Positions 8,603 through 17,225 of a stretch of DNA of 48,522 nt are shown piece after piece (position 1 is the stretch's first letter; the number at the start of each line of letters is the position of its first letter). Made by a program: the position numbers and the translations under genes. The DNA lies in the NCBI RefSeq assembly GCF_004000785.1, contig NZ_BILX01000047.1, positions 1 to 48,522 on the forward strand. Reading direction: 5' to 3'. The notes beneath the pieces are model-generated. The model searched no databases. It saw only the letters and a list, made by a program, of their open reading frames with translations, and was not told the origin of the DNA. This DNA comes from Paenibacillus ehimensis NBRC 15659 (GTDB lineage: Bacteria > Bacillota > Bacilli > Paenibacillales > NBRC-103111).

Positions 8603-9587
8603 TTTGTATCCGCTGATCAAGAACGAATGCATCAAAATGATCAAGAAAAAGCGGCTGCTCGTCGTGCTGCTTATTTTGGCCGCGATCATTCCGATGTTCA
8701 CCTATGCGCAAATGAAGGTGGCGGAGAACAACCGGAAGCAGTTCGGGACGACCGACTGGCGGGTCGAGCAGCGGCAGAAGATTGTCGACTATACCCGCAG
8801 TCTCAGCAGCGGACGCGTGCCCGAGGAATGGAAGCAGTGGCGCCGCGTCGAAGTGAAGCTGGCCCAGTACTATTTGGATAAAGATGTGAATCCGGCCGAG
8901 CCGAACGGGGTAACCTTTACTAGAGAGTTCGTCAAAAATGCCGTAAATCTGTTCATTCCTCTCATGGTTATGGTCGTTGCCGCCGATATGGTTTCCGGGG
9001 AGCATACGACGGGGACGATCAAGCTGCTGCTGACGCGTCCGGTCCAGCGCTGGAAAATTCTCCTGAGCAAGCTGCTAAGTTTGATCTTGTTCACCTCGTT
9101 CATCGTGATTGCGACAGGAATTTTATGTTATCTTATCTCCGGCGTCGTCTTCGGATACGGAGGCTGGGACATGCCGGTCTTCTTCGGGTTTCAGGTGAAG
9201 GGGACGGAGGTCGACTTCTCGTTCGTCCGTCCGGTAGACCAGTGGCTGTACCTGATCATGGAGTTCGGGCTGGTCTGGTATGCGGCGCTTATCGTCGCGG
9301 TGATGACGCTGATGATCTCGGTGCTCGTGCGCAGCACGGCGGCGGGAATGGGCATCATGCTGGCGCTGCTCATCTCGGGCACGATCTTGACAAATATGGT
9401 ATCCTCGTGGGAAGCGGCCAAATATTTGTTTATGGTCAATTTGAACTTGACAACGTATCTCAGCGGGACGCTTCCGCCCATCAAAGGCATGGATTTGCCG
9501 TTCTCCTTGGCGGTGTTAACCGTATGGGGAATCGCTTCAGTGATCGTCTCGTTTGCGGTATTCACGAAAAAAGATGTATTGAACTAA
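8595..9587 (+). CDS. ABC-2 transporter permease
   Basis: About 330 residues with six hydrophobic segments: one at the N terminus (VVLLILAAIIPMF) and five between the middle and the C terminus. A polar extracellular loop of about 90 residues follows the first segment. The sequence GEHTTGTIKLLLTRPVQRWKILLSK is typical of ABC-2 permeases that contact the ATPase. I chose TTG 8595 because GGAGGG is 8 bases upstream; GTG 8586 would add three residues and overlap that site. It overlaps the ATPase gene, indicating translational coupling. The parE promoter begins inside its last codons. Confidence 0.85.
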   Translation: MVSLYPLIKNECIKMIKKKRLLVVLLILAAIIPMFTYAQMKVAENNRKQFGTTDWRVEQRQKIVDYTRSLSSGRVPEEWKQWRRVEVKLAQYYLDKDVNPAEPNGVTFTREFVKNAVNLFIPLMVMVVAADMVSGEHTTGTIKLLLTRPVQRWKILLSKLLSLILFTSFIVIATGILCYLISGVVFGYGGWDMPVFFGFQVKGTEVDFSFVRPVDQWLYLIMEFGLVWYAALIVAVMTLMISVLVRSTAAGMGIMLALLISGTILTNMVSSWEAAKYLFMVNLNLTTYLSGTLPPIKGMDLPFSLAVLTVWGIASVIVSFAVFTKKDVLN

Positions 9588-9606
9588 TCCGTTCAAATGT
9601 TATAAT
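9579..9606 (+). promoter_or_regulatory. Sigma-A promoter of parE-parC
   Basis: TTGAAC (9579-9584) and a perfect TATAAT (9601-9606) are separated by 16 bases. The -35 box lies in the last codons of the upstream permease gene. Transcription would start near 9613, about 30 bases before parE. Confidence 0.75.
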
Positions 9607-9641
9607 GTTGCGGAGACATAGGTGTTTTTAGGGAGGCTGCG

Positions 9642-11615
9642 ATGGCGGATCAACTCGATTTGTTTGGAAAAACGACAGCAGCGCCGGCGGACTACGGTGC
9701 AGACGATATCCAGGTGCTCGAAGGACTGGTGGCGGTGCGCAAGCGGCCGGGGATGTATATCGGCAGTACCAGCACGTCCGGGCTTCACCATCTGATTTGG
9801 GAAATCGTCGATAATGCCGTGGATGAGCATCTGGCCAAGCATTGTACGCAAATCGACGTGACGATCCATAAGGATCAGTCCGTAACGGTGTACGACAACG
9901 GCCGCGGCATTCCGACCGGCATGCACAAAACGGGGATTCCCACACCGCAGGTGGTGTTTACGATGCTTCATGCCGGCGGCAAGTTCGGCGGCGGGGGATA
10001 TAAAAAGTCCGGCGGCCTGCACGGCGTAGGCGCTTCCGTGACGAATGCGCTGTCTGAATGGCTTGAAGTGGAAATTTACCGCGAAGGCAAAACACACCGC
10101 CAGCGGTTTGAATATTGGGTGGACGAACAAGGCAGGGAGCACGTCGGAGAGCCGGTCACCGGTCTGGAAGTGATCGGTACGACGCGCAAAACCGGAACAA
10201 AGGTGACGTTTAAGCCCGACAAACGCGTTTTTCAGGGCGGAACGACCATCAATTTCGATACGCTCTACGAGCGGCTGCAGGAAATCGCCTTTTTGAACTC
10301 CGGGCTGAAGGTCACGCTGACCGATCAGCGCGCGGATAAGCAGGAGGAGTTTCAATACGAAGGCGGCGCCAGCCAGTTCGTGCAGTTTTTGAACGAGGAA
10401 AAGACGGTGCTGCACGACGTCATCCACTTCGTGGCGGAGAAGGACGAAATCGAAGTTGAAGTGGCGATGCAGTATAACGACGGCTACACGGAGACGCTCG
10501 TTTCCTTCGTCAACTCGATTCCGACGCGCGGCGGGGGAACGCACGAAACGGGCTTCAAAACCGCCTATACCCGCGTCATGAACGACTATGCGCGCAAGAA
10601 CGGGATGCTCAAGGAGAAGGAAAAAAACTTGGACGGGCAGGACCTGCGCGAAGGCATGATGGCGGTCATCAATATCAAGATGGGCGAGGTCGAATTCGTC
10701 GGCCAGACGAAAGACCAGCTCGGCAGCGCTTCGGCGCGGAGCGCGGTCGATTCGGTCGTCTCCGATAAGATGGCGGTATTTCTCGAAGAAAATCCGCAGG
10801 TCGCGCAGATGATCATGAAGAAGGCGATCCAGTCGGCTAAAGCGCGCGAGGCGGCGAGAAAGGCGCGGGAAGAGGTGCGCAGCGGCAAGAAGGGCAAGAG
10901 CGAAAGCTCGAACCTCGGCGGCAAGCTGACGCCGGCGCAATCGAAGGATTACACCCGCAACGAGCTGTTCATCGTCGAAGGGGATTCCGCCGGCGGGTCG
11001 GCGAAGCAGGGGCGCGATTCGAAGCATCAGGCGATTTTGCCGCTCAAGGGCAAGCCGATGAACCCGGAGAAAGCCAAGCTGCTCGATATTATGAAAAACG
11101 ACGAATATAAGGCGATCATCGCCGCGATCGGCGCCGGAGTCGGCCCGGAATTCGACGAGTCGGAAAGCAATTATGCGAAGATTATTATTATGACCGACGC
11201 CGATACCGACGGCGCGCATATTCAAGTGCTGCTTCTGACGTTCTTTTACCGGTACATGAAGCCGCTCATCGACGCGGGCAAGGTATATATCGCCCAGCCT
11301 CCGCTGTTCAAGGTGACGAAAAAAGCGGGCAAGAACACCGTAGTCCGCTACGCTTGGACCGACGAGCAGCTGCAGGCGCTAACCAAGGAGCTCGGCAAAA
11401 ATATCGAGCTGCAGCGTTACAAAGGACTCGGAGAGATGAACCCCGACCAGCTCTGGGAAACGACGATGGACCCGGCGACGCGCACGCTGCTGCAGGTGCA
11501 GATCGAGGATGCGGCCAAAGCCGAGCGGCGAGTATCTACGCTGATGGGAGATAAAGTCGATCCGCGGAAGCGCTGGATCATCGAGAACGTGGACTTCACG
11601 GAATTTGAAGAATAA
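9642..11615 (+). CDS. parE: DNA topoisomerase IV subunit B
   Basis: A 657-residue ATPase subunit of topoisomerase IV, which unlinks daughter chromosomes. The GHKL ATP site is visible as [16 protein letters not shown] and [15 protein letters not shown] in the first 140 residues. A transducer region follows, and the TOPRIM domain begins at [14 protein letters not shown] with the acidic motif DADTDGAHI. Length and the immediately downstream parC match ParE rather than GyrB. AGGGAGG lies 6 bases before ATG 9642 and a strong promoter precedes it. A short charged stretch (about 400-425, [20 protein letters not shown]) comes before the TOPRIM domain. Confidence 0.95.
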   Translation: MADQLDLFGKTTAAPADYGADDIQVLEGLVAVRKRPGMYIGSTSTSGLHHLIWEIVDNAVDEHLAKHCTQIDVTIHKDQSVTVYDNGRGIPTGMHKTGIPTPQVVFTMLHAGGKFGGGGYKKSGGLHGVGASVTNALSEWLEVEIYREGKTHRQRFEYWVDEQGREHVGEPVTGLEVIGTTRKTGTKVTFKPDKRVFQGGTTINFDTLYERLQEIAFLNSGLKVTLTDQRADKQEEFQYEGGASQFVQFLNEEKTVLHDVIHFVAEKDEIEVEVAMQYNDGYTETLVSFVNSIPTRGGGTHETGFKTAYTRVMNDYARKNGMLKEKEKNLDGQDLREGMMAVINIKMGEVEFVGQTKDQLGSASARSAVDSVVSDKMAVFLEENPQVAQMIMKKAIQSAKAREAARKAREEVRSGKKGKSESSNLGGKLTPAQSKDYTRNELFIVEGDSAGGSAKQGRDSKHQAILPLKGKPMNPEKAKLLDIMKNDEYKAIIAAIGAGVGPEFDESESNYAKIIIMTDADTDGAHIQVLLLTFFYRYMKPLIDAGKVYIAQPPLFKVTKKAGKNTVVRYAWTDEQLQALTKELGKNIELQRYKGLGEMNPDQLWETTMDPATRTLLQVQIEDAAKAERRVSTLMGDKVDPRKRWIIENVDFTEFEE

Positions 11616-11629
11616 ACGGGGGGCCTTTT

Positions 11630-14065
11630 GTGAGTATCCTGGAAAATTTTTTGCCGGCCTTTCTGGAAGAGGTTGTAGGCGACCGGTTCGGCCGGTATTC
11701 CAAATATATCATTCAAGACCGCGCGATCCCGGACGTGCGGGACGGGCTGAAGCCGGTGCAGCGGCGTATTCTGTACGCCATGTACGATTCGGGGAACACG
11801 CCGGATAAGCCGTACCGCAAATCGGCGAAGACGGTCGGGGACGTGATGGGCAATTATCATCCGCACGGCGACGCCTCGATTTACGAAGGCATGGTGCGGA
11901 TGGCGCAGCCTTGGAAAATGAGCCATGTCCTGGTCGACGGACACGGCAACTGGGGCTCGATGGACGACGACCCGCCGGCTGCGATGCGGTATACCGAGGC
12001 GCGGCTGTCCGAAATCGCGATGGAGCTGCTGCGGGATATCGAGAAGCGGACGGTTCAGTTCAAGGACAACTTCGACAACACGACGAAGGAGCCGGTCGTG
12101 CTGCCCTCGCGGTTTCCGAATTTGCTCGTTAACGGCGTCAGCGGCATTTCGTCCGGCTTTGCGACGGAAATTCCGCCGCACAGCCTGCGCGAGGTGGTCA
12201 ATGCCTGCATTGCGTTGATTGATAAGCCGGACAGCACGCTGGAGGATTTGATGGGCGTCATCAAGGGCCCGGATTTTCCGACCGGCGGCATTATTATGGG
12301 CTCGGAGGGAATACGCGACGCGTACCGGAGCGGCCGGGGCCGCATCTATGTGCGGGCGCGCACGGCGATCGAGGACCTGCGCGGCGGACGCCAGCAGATC
12401 GTCATCACCGAAATTCCTTATCAGGTTGTGAAATCCCGTCTGGTGACGGCGATGGAGAATATCCGTCTGGAGAAAAAGATCGAAGGCATTGCAGAGGTCC
12501 GCGACGAAAGCGGACGCGAGGGTCTTCGGATTGTCGTCGAGCTGAAAAAGGACGCGGATGCGCAGGGGATTTTGGCCTATTTGCTTAAGAAAACCGACCT
12601 GCAGGTAGCCTACAACTTCAACATGGTCGCCATCGTCAACAAGACGCCGAAGCAGCTCGGGCTGCGCGATATGCTGGAGGCCTACATCGACCATCAGAAA
12701 GAAGTGGTCACCCACCGCTCGCGATTCGAGCTGGAGAAGGCGGAAGACCGCGCCCATGTGCTCGAAGGGCTGGTCAAGGCGCTCAATATTCTGGACGAGG
12801 TTATCGCCGCGATCAAAGCGTCGAAAAACCGCCAGGACGCCCAGAACAACCTCGTCGCCAAGTTCGGCTTTACCGAGCGGCAAGCCGATGCGATTTTAAC
12901 CTTGCAGCTGTATCGTTTGACGAATCTGGAGATTCATTCTTTGGAAAAAGAATGGAAGGACGTTCAGAAAACGATCGCGTACCTGAAAGGGATTCTTGGC
13001 AGCGAGAAGAAGCTTTTGGCTGTCATCAAGGATGAAATGTCGCAAATCCGCGACAAGTACGGCATCGACCGGCGGTCGGACATTCAGGACGAAGTGGAAG
13101 AGCTTAAAGTCAATCTGGAAGTCATGGTGACGGCCGAAGACGTATTCGTTACGCTTTCCAGCGAAGGCTATATCAAGCGTACGGGCAAGCTGTCGTTCAT
13201 CCGCTCCGGCGGCGAAATTGACAAGACGGGACTGAAGGAAGGCGACTATCTCCGCTATCTGCTCGATGTCAATACGTTGGAGAGCCTGCTTATTTTCACG
13301 CAGAAAGGGCAGTACTTCCTGCTTCCGGTGCATCAAATTCCGGAGTACAAATGGAAGGAAAACGGCACGGCCATTGTCAACGTCATTCCGATATCCAAGG
13401 ACGACCGCATTATACACGTGCTGCCGGTCAAGGATTTCGAGGAGCCGGGCAAGTCGCTTGTGTTTGTTACGCGCAAAGGGCAGGTCAAACGGACCGAGCT
13501 GAAGGAATATTTTACGAACCGTTCGACCGGTATCGTCGCTTGCAAGGTGGGCGATCAGGACGCGGTGATCGATGTATTGCTCAGCACGGGCTCAAAGGAG
13601 CTGCTGCTGGTGACGAAACAGGGGATGGCCATCCGCTTCAAGGAGGACGAAGTGAATCCGATGGGACGCGCCGCTGCCGGGGTTCGCGGCATTCAGCTGA
13701 AGGACGACGATGAGGTCGTTGCCGCCGATTGGATCGACGGGGACGAAGGAGAAGTCGTCGTCATGACGGAGCTTGGATATGCGAAGCGTTCGCTAGTCGC
13801 GGATTATCCCGTTCAGGGACGCGGGGGCAAAGGGATTATTACGTTCGAATTCAAGGAAGGCAAGCGGGTAAAGCCGAACGGATCGGAGCTGAAAGGCGCT
13901 TTTGTTGTTAAAGAGCCGTTCGACCTGACCGCCATCCTCAGTACGGGCGGAAGAGTGACGCTTTCGACCGAGCGGACGCCGATCGATGACCGCAAATCTA
14001 CAGGGAAATGCGTCGTACCGGTCAATAAAAATGAAACGGTAACGGACATTTTGAAGATTACTTAA
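11630..14065 (+). CDS. parC: DNA topoisomerase IV subunit A
   Basis: An 811-residue breakage-rejoining subunit. The active-site Tyr121 lies in [10 protein letters not shown], the GyrA/ParC core runs to about residue 490, and beta-pinwheel repeats form the C terminus. It starts with GTG 14 bases after the parE stop, so the two are one operon. In the quinolone-resistance-determining segment the sequence is [11 protein letters not shown], so Ala82 occupies the place of Ser80 in S. aureus ParC while Glu86 is kept. The TAA stop interlocks with the stop of the convergent small gene. Identification as ParC rather than GyrA rests on the pairing with parE and on length. Confidence 0.95.
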   Translation: MSILENFLPAFLEEVVGDRFGRYSKYIIQDRAIPDVRDGLKPVQRRILYAMYDSGNTPDKPYRKSAKTVGDVMGNYHPHGDASIYEGMVRMAQPWKMSHVLVDGHGNWGSMDDDPPAAMRYTEARLSEIAMELLRDIEKRTVQFKDNFDNTTKEPVVLPSRFPNLLVNGVSGISSGFATEIPPHSLREVVNACIALIDKPDSTLEDLMGVIKGPDFPTGGIIMGSEGIRDAYRSGRGRIYVRARTAIEDLRGGRQQIVITEIPYQVVKSRLVTAMENIRLEKKIEGIAEVRDESGREGLRIVVELKKDADAQGILAYLLKKTDLQVAYNFNMVAIVNKTPKQLGLRDMLEAYIDHQKEVVTHRSRFELEKAEDRAHVLEGLVKALNILDEVIAAIKASKNRQDAQNNLVAKFGFTERQADAILTLQLYRLTNLEIHSLEKEWKDVQKTIAYLKGILGSEKKLLAVIKDEMSQIRDKYGIDRRSDIQDEVEELKVNLEVMVTAEDVFVTLSSEGYIKRTGKLSFIRSGGEIDKTGLKEGDYLRYLLDVNTLESLLIFTQKGQYFLLPVHQIPEYKWKENGTAIVNVIPISKDDRIIHVLPVKDFEEPGKSLVFVTRKGQVKRTELKEYFTNRSTGIVACKVGDQDAVIDVLLSTGSKELLLVTKQGMAIRFKEDEVNPMGRAAAGVRGIQLKDDDEVVAADWIDGDEGEVVVMTELGYAKRSLVADYPVQGRGGKGIITFEFKEGKRVKPNGSELKGAFVVKEPFDLTAILSTGGRVTLSTERTPIDDRKSTGKCVVPVNKNETVTDILKIT

Positions 14066-14229
14066 TCATAGCTGGTGTACTGCGGCTCGAGCTTTTCGAG
14101 CAGCTCCAGCATCAATTGCAGAACGGCCCATACCGGCATCGAATCGTCCAGCTTTTCGAGCCAGTCTGGGTCGTTTATGATTCCTTTGAGCAATGCGGTT
14201 TCTCCGATTTTGCGCTTCCAGTCTTCCAT
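14062..14229 (-). CDS. Small acidic protein of unknown function
   Basis: A 55-residue protein starting [16 protein letters not shown] lies 8 bases before the ATG, which decides this start over a longer in-frame option at 14262. The sequence is amphipathic and Glu/Asp/Leu-rich ([20 protein letters not shown]), with no signal peptide or clear membrane segment. I do not recognise the family. It converges on parC, and the two TAA stops overlap through a shared TTAA. The binding site and its in-frame span make it likely a real gene. Confidence 0.6.
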   Translation of the reverse strand: MEDWKRKIGETALLKGIINDPDWLEKLDDSMPVWAVLQLMLELLEKLEPQYTSYD

Positions 14230-14365
14230 TCCTTCCACTCCTTGTCTTCCATGGATTGACAAGCTCCGCGTATAGGCGAACGTCCCATGTGCAGTATATG
14301 TTGAACTCCGTCAAAAGGTACCCGATTTTATCGTTTTATGTCCTAAAATATTCATGGGGTTAACC

Positions 14366-14394
14366 TTTAAAAAGACGGAGGTCAATGCTATAAT
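14366..14394 (+). promoter_or_regulatory. Candidate promoter of the MarR-type gene
   Basis: A perfect TATAAT (14389-14394) with a weak -35-like TTTAAA (14366-14371) 17 bases upstream. The start site would fall near 14401, giving a leader of about 28 bases. Confidence 0.45.
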
Positions 14395-14428
14395 TAGGGA
14401 AAAGATTGGTCTTTCGGGAGTGATGATC

Positions 14429-14842
14429 GTGATAACTCAGGAATTTGCCAAGCTGTGGTGGAAATTGTCCAAAGATTTGCGTACGCATATGGAAACGGAG
14501 CTTGCTCCGACGCTGACGGAAGGGCAGCTTACGGTGCTCGAAAGGCTGCTCGCCTCCGAGCAGGACCGCATGAAGCCTTCGGATTTCATCGAGTTTTTGG
14601 CGACGACGCCCGCGGCGATTACGACGCTGCTTGACCGGATGGAAAAGAGCGGGTTAATCGCAAGAGAGCGGGACGAGAAGGACCGCCGGATCGTGTGGGT
14701 ATTGGTAACGGAGAAAGGACGCTTCGAATGCGAACGCGGCGTGCAAATCCGCGAACGCTTTTTGCAGCAATATTTGAGCCGCATTTCCTCGCACAATCAG
14801 CAATTGCTTGTATATTTGCTGGGCAAGGTTGCCAATGCTTAA
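14429..14842 (+). CDS. MarR-family transcriptional regulator
   Basis: A 137-residue winged-helix regulator. The DNA-binding core is visible at TEGQLTVLERLL, then MKPSDFIEFLATTPAAITTLLDRMEKSGLIARERDEKDRR, the classic recognition helix and wing of MarR proteins, with amphipathic dimerisation helices at both ends. The GTG at 14429 is chosen because CGGGAG is 8 bases upstream; ATG 14423 is only 2 bases from that site. No obvious target gene sits beside it: upstream is the small unknown gene on the other strand and downstream is the toxin module. Ligand and targets are unknown. A perfect 11-base inverted repeat spans its stop codon. Confidence 0.85.
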   Translation: MITQEFAKLWWKLSKDLRTHMETELAPTLTEGQLTVLERLLASEQDRMKPSDFIEFLATTPAAITTLLDRMEKSGLIARERDEKDRRIVWVLVTEKGRFECERGVQIRERFLQQYLSRISSHNQQLLVYLLGKVANA

Positions 14843-14857
14843 CGGTTTGGCAACCTT
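14825..14857. repeat. Perfect 11-base inverted repeat across the marR stop codon
   Basis: AAGGTTGCCAA (14825-14835) and TTGGCAACCTT (14847-14857) are exact reverse complements with an 11-base loop that holds the TAA stop. No T-run follows on either strand, so it is not a standard terminator. It may act as a 3' stabilising hairpin or a protein site. Confidence 0.7.
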
Positions 14858-14873
14858 AAAATACGAAAATATG

Positions 14874-14902
14874 TTCTCATTTATCGTGTCGTATGGTATA
14901 AT
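14874..14902 (+). promoter_or_regulatory. Extended -10 promoter of the toxin mRNA
   Basis: A perfect TATAAT (14897-14902) is preceded by TGG, giving an extended -10, with a -35-like TTCTCA (14874-14879) at 17 bases. Start would be near 14909, giving a leader of about 85 bases before the toxin ATG. Confidence 0.7.
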
Positions 14903-14993
14903 GTGGATGCAATAGGAAAAGGCACTCAAGGACGGTTGGCACACCCCTGCCATGAATGGGTTCGCATCAGCGAATCCGGAAGGAGGTGATGCC

Positions 14994-15077
14994 ATGGAAG
15001 TAAAGGATGCCGTAACGTTGATGTTCATGTTCGGCATGTTTATTCTCGCTTTACTTTCCTACTTAAAAAAGAAGTAG
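14994..15077 (+). CDS. Type I toxin, small holin-like membrane peptide
   Basis: A 27-residue peptide: MEVKDAV, then the hydrophobic segment TLMFMFGMFILALLSYL and the tail KKK. The pattern M-x-x-x-(E/D)-A-x-x-L-M-x-x-F-G, one transmembrane helix and a basic end match the holin-like toxins of Bacillales (BsrE, BsrG, TxpA). These depolarise the membrane and are silenced by an antisense RNA. The ribosome binding site AAGGAGGTGAT is complementary to the 16S 3' end over 11 bases and stands 3 bases before ATG 14994. A converging promoter and a minus-strand terminator downstream fit the antisense partner. Toxicity is inferred from the family; similarity is from reading, not a search. Confidence 0.75.
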   Translation: MEVKDAVTLMFMFGMFILALLSYLKKK

Positions 15078-15111
15078 ACCTCCCTTGAGCCTTGGAACCC
15101 GAGAGGTCTAC
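15065..15111 (-). terminator. Minus-strand terminator of the antisense RNA, overlapping the toxin stop
   Basis: GTAGACCTC (15074-15082) and GAGGTCTAC (15103-15111) form a perfect 9-base stem. On the minus strand it is followed by TTCTTTTTT (15073-15065). On the plus strand no T-run follows, so the signal is directional. The toxin TAG lies in the stem. Confidence 0.75.
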
Positions 15112-15160
15112 CGCTTGGTTATTCCTTGCGCCGATCGCCTTGAGGGCAATCTATTGTAGC

Positions 15161-15192
15161 GAGGTCGCGGATGCTGGAACATTCGCGGCCTC
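15161..15192 (+). terminator. Strong hairpin, possible 3' end of the toxin mRNA
   Basis: GAGGTCGCGGATG (15161-15173) pairs over 13 positions with CATTCGCGGCCTC (15180-15192) around a 6-base loop CTGGAA. The tail TCTGGTTT is only moderately T-rich, and a T6 run comes later at 15213-15218. It could be the toxin mRNA terminator or simply the interaction hairpin. Confidence 0.45.
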
Positions 15193-15227
15193 TCTGGTTT
15201 GCAGGCAATAACTTTTTTGGTAAATCC

Positions 15228-15255
15228 ATCATACCATATTCCCGCTTGCTTTGAA
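15228..15255 (-). promoter_or_regulatory. Extended -10 promoter of the antisense RNA
   Basis: Read on the minus strand, TTCAAA (15255-15250), a 16-base spacer and TATGAT (15233-15228) preceded by TGG make an extended -10 promoter. The start would be near 15221. Confidence 0.6.
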
Positions 15256-15407
15256 AAGACGTTCGGCGATTTTGTACAACCTTGTCGGATAGCGGCGCTT
15301 GGCCTTTTTCCAGCTTCGGCATATATGCGCGAACGCCGCTCATAGACTTATATACTGGGGCAAACGAACGTCGACGGATTCGATTCGGAAGCAAAGGAGT
15401 GTGTTCG
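15256..15407. other. Gene-free stretch upstream of oxalate decarboxylase, nested dyads
   Basis: Two nested inverted repeats are visible: GACGTTCG (15258-15265) with CGAACGTC (15365-15372), and inside them AGCGGCG (15291-15297) with CGCCGCT (15334-15340). A TATACT at 15351 has no convincing -35 partner. These may form a leader structure for the oxalate decarboxylase gene, but repeats of this length can be chance. No coding signal is seen. Confidence 0.3.
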
Positions 15408-16586
15408 ATGGATAGACGAACTTCGGAGCATCGCGGCTATGCGTATGTGCCGCAGCCGATTAGGGAGGATGGGGCAGGCGCAACCGATCCTGGACCGCGG
15501 GATGTGCTGCGGGATCTGGAGAATCCGAACATGCTGGTTCCTCCGGTAACCGACGCCGGCACGGTTCCGAATCTGAAATTTTCATTCTCCGATACCCACA
15601 TGCGGCTGGAGCATGGCGGATGGTCCCGGGAAGTGACGGTAAGAGAGCTGCCCGTATCGACAACGATCGCGGGGGTTAATATGCGGTTGACGCCGGGAGG
15701 CGTGCGGGAGCTGCATTGGCATAAAGAGGCGGAATGGGCGTTCGTCATCATCGGCAGAGCGCGCATCACTGCGGTCGATCAGAACGGGCGGAATTTTATT
15801 GCCGATGTGGGCGCCGGTGATCTGTGGTATTTTCCTCCCGGCATCCCGCATTCGATCCAGGGGCTGGAGGAAGGCTGCGAGTTTCTGCTCGTGTTCGATA
15901 ACGGCAGCTTCTCCGAGAACGATACGTTCACCATCTCCGATTGGCTGGCGCATACGCCAAAGGACGTGCTGGCCGCGAACTTCGGCGTGCCCGAAGGCGC
16001 TTTTGCCCATATTCCGAAACAGCAGCGCTACATGTACCAGGCCCCGGTCCCGGGTCCGATCCCGACGCAGCAGGTTCCCGATCCGTACGGTACCGTCCCG
16101 CAGAGCTTCACGTACAGGCTGCTTGCGCAGGAGCCGATCCGGACGCCGGGCGGAACGGCGCGCATCGTGGATTCCAGCAATTTTCCGGTCTCCGTGGCTA
16201 TTGCCGCCGCGCTGGTAGAGATTGAACCGGGAGGCATGCGGGAGCTGCACTGGCACCCGAATAGCGACGAATGGCAATATTATCTTACGGGTCAGGGCCG
16301 GATGACCGCATTCGCCGCGAACGGCACAGCCCGCACGTTCGATTACAGAGCCGGCGATGTAGGCTACGTGCCCGCCGCTTTCGGCCATTATATCCAGAAT
16401 ACCGGCAGCGACACGCTGTGGTTTCTGGAAATGTTCAAGAGCCCGCGCTTCGCCGATGTGTCGCTAAACCAGTGGATGGCGCTGACGCCGGGCGAGCTGA
16501 TTCAGGACACTTTGCACGTCGGTCCCGAGCTGCTGGGAGCGTTGCGAAAGGAAAAGTGGCCGGTCGTCAAATACCCGAGGTTTTAA
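15408..16586 (+). CDS. Oxalate decarboxylase, bicupin (OxdC/OxdD type)
   Basis: A 392-residue bicupin that splits oxalate into formate and CO2 using Mn and oxygen. The N-terminal metal site is His103, His105, Glu109 and His148; the C-terminal site is His281, His283, Glu288 and His327. Glu341 matches the second-site acid Glu333 of B. subtilis OxdC. The lid loop that governs decarboxylase versus oxidase chemistry reads SENDT (169-173), where OxdC has SENST. Its Glu170 proton donor is retained. No signal peptide is visible. ATG 15408 follows AAAGGAG; longer in-frame starts would run through the antisense RNA promoter area. The choice between OxdC and OxdD is left open. Confidence 0.9.
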   Translation: MDRRTSEHRGYAYVPQPIREDGAGATDPGPRDVLRDLENPNMLVPPVTDAGTVPNLKFSFSDTHMRLEHGGWSREVTVRELPVSTTIAGVNMRLTPGGVRELHWHKEAEWAFVIIGRARITAVDQNGRNFIADVGAGDLWYFPPGIPHSIQGLEEGCEFLLVFDNGSFSENDTFTISDWLAHTPKDVLAANFGVPEGAFAHIPKQQRYMYQAPVPGPIPTQQVPDPYGTVPQSFTYRLLAQEPIRTPGGTARIVDSSNFPVSVAIAAALVEIEPGGMRELHWHPNSDEWQYYLTGQGRMTAFAANGTARTFDYRAGDVGYVPAAFGHYIQNTGSDTLWFLEMFKSPRFADVSLNQWMALTPGELIQDTLHVGPELLGALRKEKWPVVKYPRF

Positions 16587-16951
16587 GCGTTTGGCTGTAT
16601 GACGCCCCAGAGGTTTCCGCTCGGATCGTAAAATTTCAGTACCCACCCGAACCCTTCGTCCTTGTAAAAAGCAATTCGCGTGCCTGCAGCATGCAGCTTG
16701 TCGTAAAGAGTATGAATATCCGACGTACGATACAGCAGCACCGGCATCGTTTCTCCGCGGACTGTGAAATTGGCGTGCGTTTCCTCCGGCGTTTCCCACA
16801 GCATCAGCATCGGACCGGAATGCAAGGTTAGAAAGGCGTGCCTTCCTTCCGTCAGCTCCTCCAAGCGGAATCCGAGATGATGCGTATACCACTGAACCGC
16901 CTCTTTCACGTTGCGGACGGGAATTTGCATATGCTCTAAACGTTCTAGCAT
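16583..16951 (-). CDS. VOC (glyoxalase/bleomycin resistance) family protein
   Basis: A 122-residue protein with the two beta-alpha-beta-beta-beta modules of the vicinal-oxygen-chelate fold: [24 protein letters not shown], then [26 protein letters not shown] C-terminal segments. Candidate metal ligands are His7 and a late Glu/Asp/Asn; the substrate cannot be told. Members are dioxygenases, isomerases, thiol transferases or antibiotic binders. AAGGAGG lies 13 bases upstream of the ATG, rather far. Its TAA stop interlocks with that of the convergent oxalate decarboxylase gene. A well-formed promoter with two dyads lies upstream, so it is probably under a dedicated regulator. Confidence 0.8.
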   Translation of the reverse strand: MLERLEHMQIPVRNVKEAVQWYTHHLGFRLEELTEGRHAFLTLHSGPMLMLWETPEETHANFTVRGETMPVLLYRTSDIHTLYDKLHAAGTRIAFYKDEGFGWVLKFYDPSGNLWGVIQPNA

Positions 16952-17013
16952 AGGATAATGAAGCCTCCTTAGGACCTGCGGTGCGGCTGGAAGCTACCCG
17001 GTCTTTATAGATT

Positions 17014-17059
17014 TGGAATACTATTCCACCATCATAACAAACATTTGTTCTTAGGTAAA
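17014..17059 (-). promoter_or_regulatory. VOC gene promoter with two perfect dyads (operators)
   Basis: On the minus strand TTTACC (17059-17054), a 17-base spacer and TATGAT (17036-17031) with an upstream TG make an extended -10 promoter. The perfect palindrome TGGAATACTATTCCA (17014-17028) covers the predicted start site near 17024. A second perfect dyad, AACAAACATTTGTT (17036-17049), fills most of the spacer. Placement over the spacer and start suggests repression. The first dyad resembles the TGGAAATnATTTCCA shape of IclR-type sites, without proof. Confidence 0.6.
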
Positions 17060-17225
17060 TGAGCTTTCTCTATTCAATCGAAGTGAAACTAACGTAGGAT
17101 AAAGCGGCCGGCCGGATGGGTCGATCGATTCATTTTTTAAAAGAAAAGAAGGAAATGCATTCCATCTATCGAAGTTCATGCTCCTGTATGCCATACCTTA
17201 CATACTTACAAGCAGGAGGAACTCT

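Larger units (their letters stand above)
15065..15221 (-). ncRNA. Predicted antisense antitoxin RNA of the type I module
   Basis: A minus-strand promoter near 15240 and a minus-strand terminator at 15065-15111 delimit an RNA of about 155 bases that converges on the toxin mRNA. It overlaps the mRNA's 3' part, including the last toxin codons. This is the arrangement of TxpA/RatA and BsrG/SR4 in B. subtilis. A 13-pair hairpin (15161-15173 with 15180-15192, two G-U pairs on the plus strand) lies in the shared region and could start duplex formation. Both RNA ends are predicted, not measured. Confidence 0.6.

Noticed and set aside
9600..11225. Open frame of 541 codons on the minus strand opposite parE
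   Set aside because: It lies entirely opposite parE, has a His/Arg-rich composition typical of antisense frames of GC-rich codons, and has no recognisable domain.
15119..15394. Open frame of 91 codons on the minus strand over the antisense RNA region
   Set aside because: No ribosome binding site, a basic composition, and its frame crosses the antisense promoter and terminator signals, so a non-coding RNA is the better reading.
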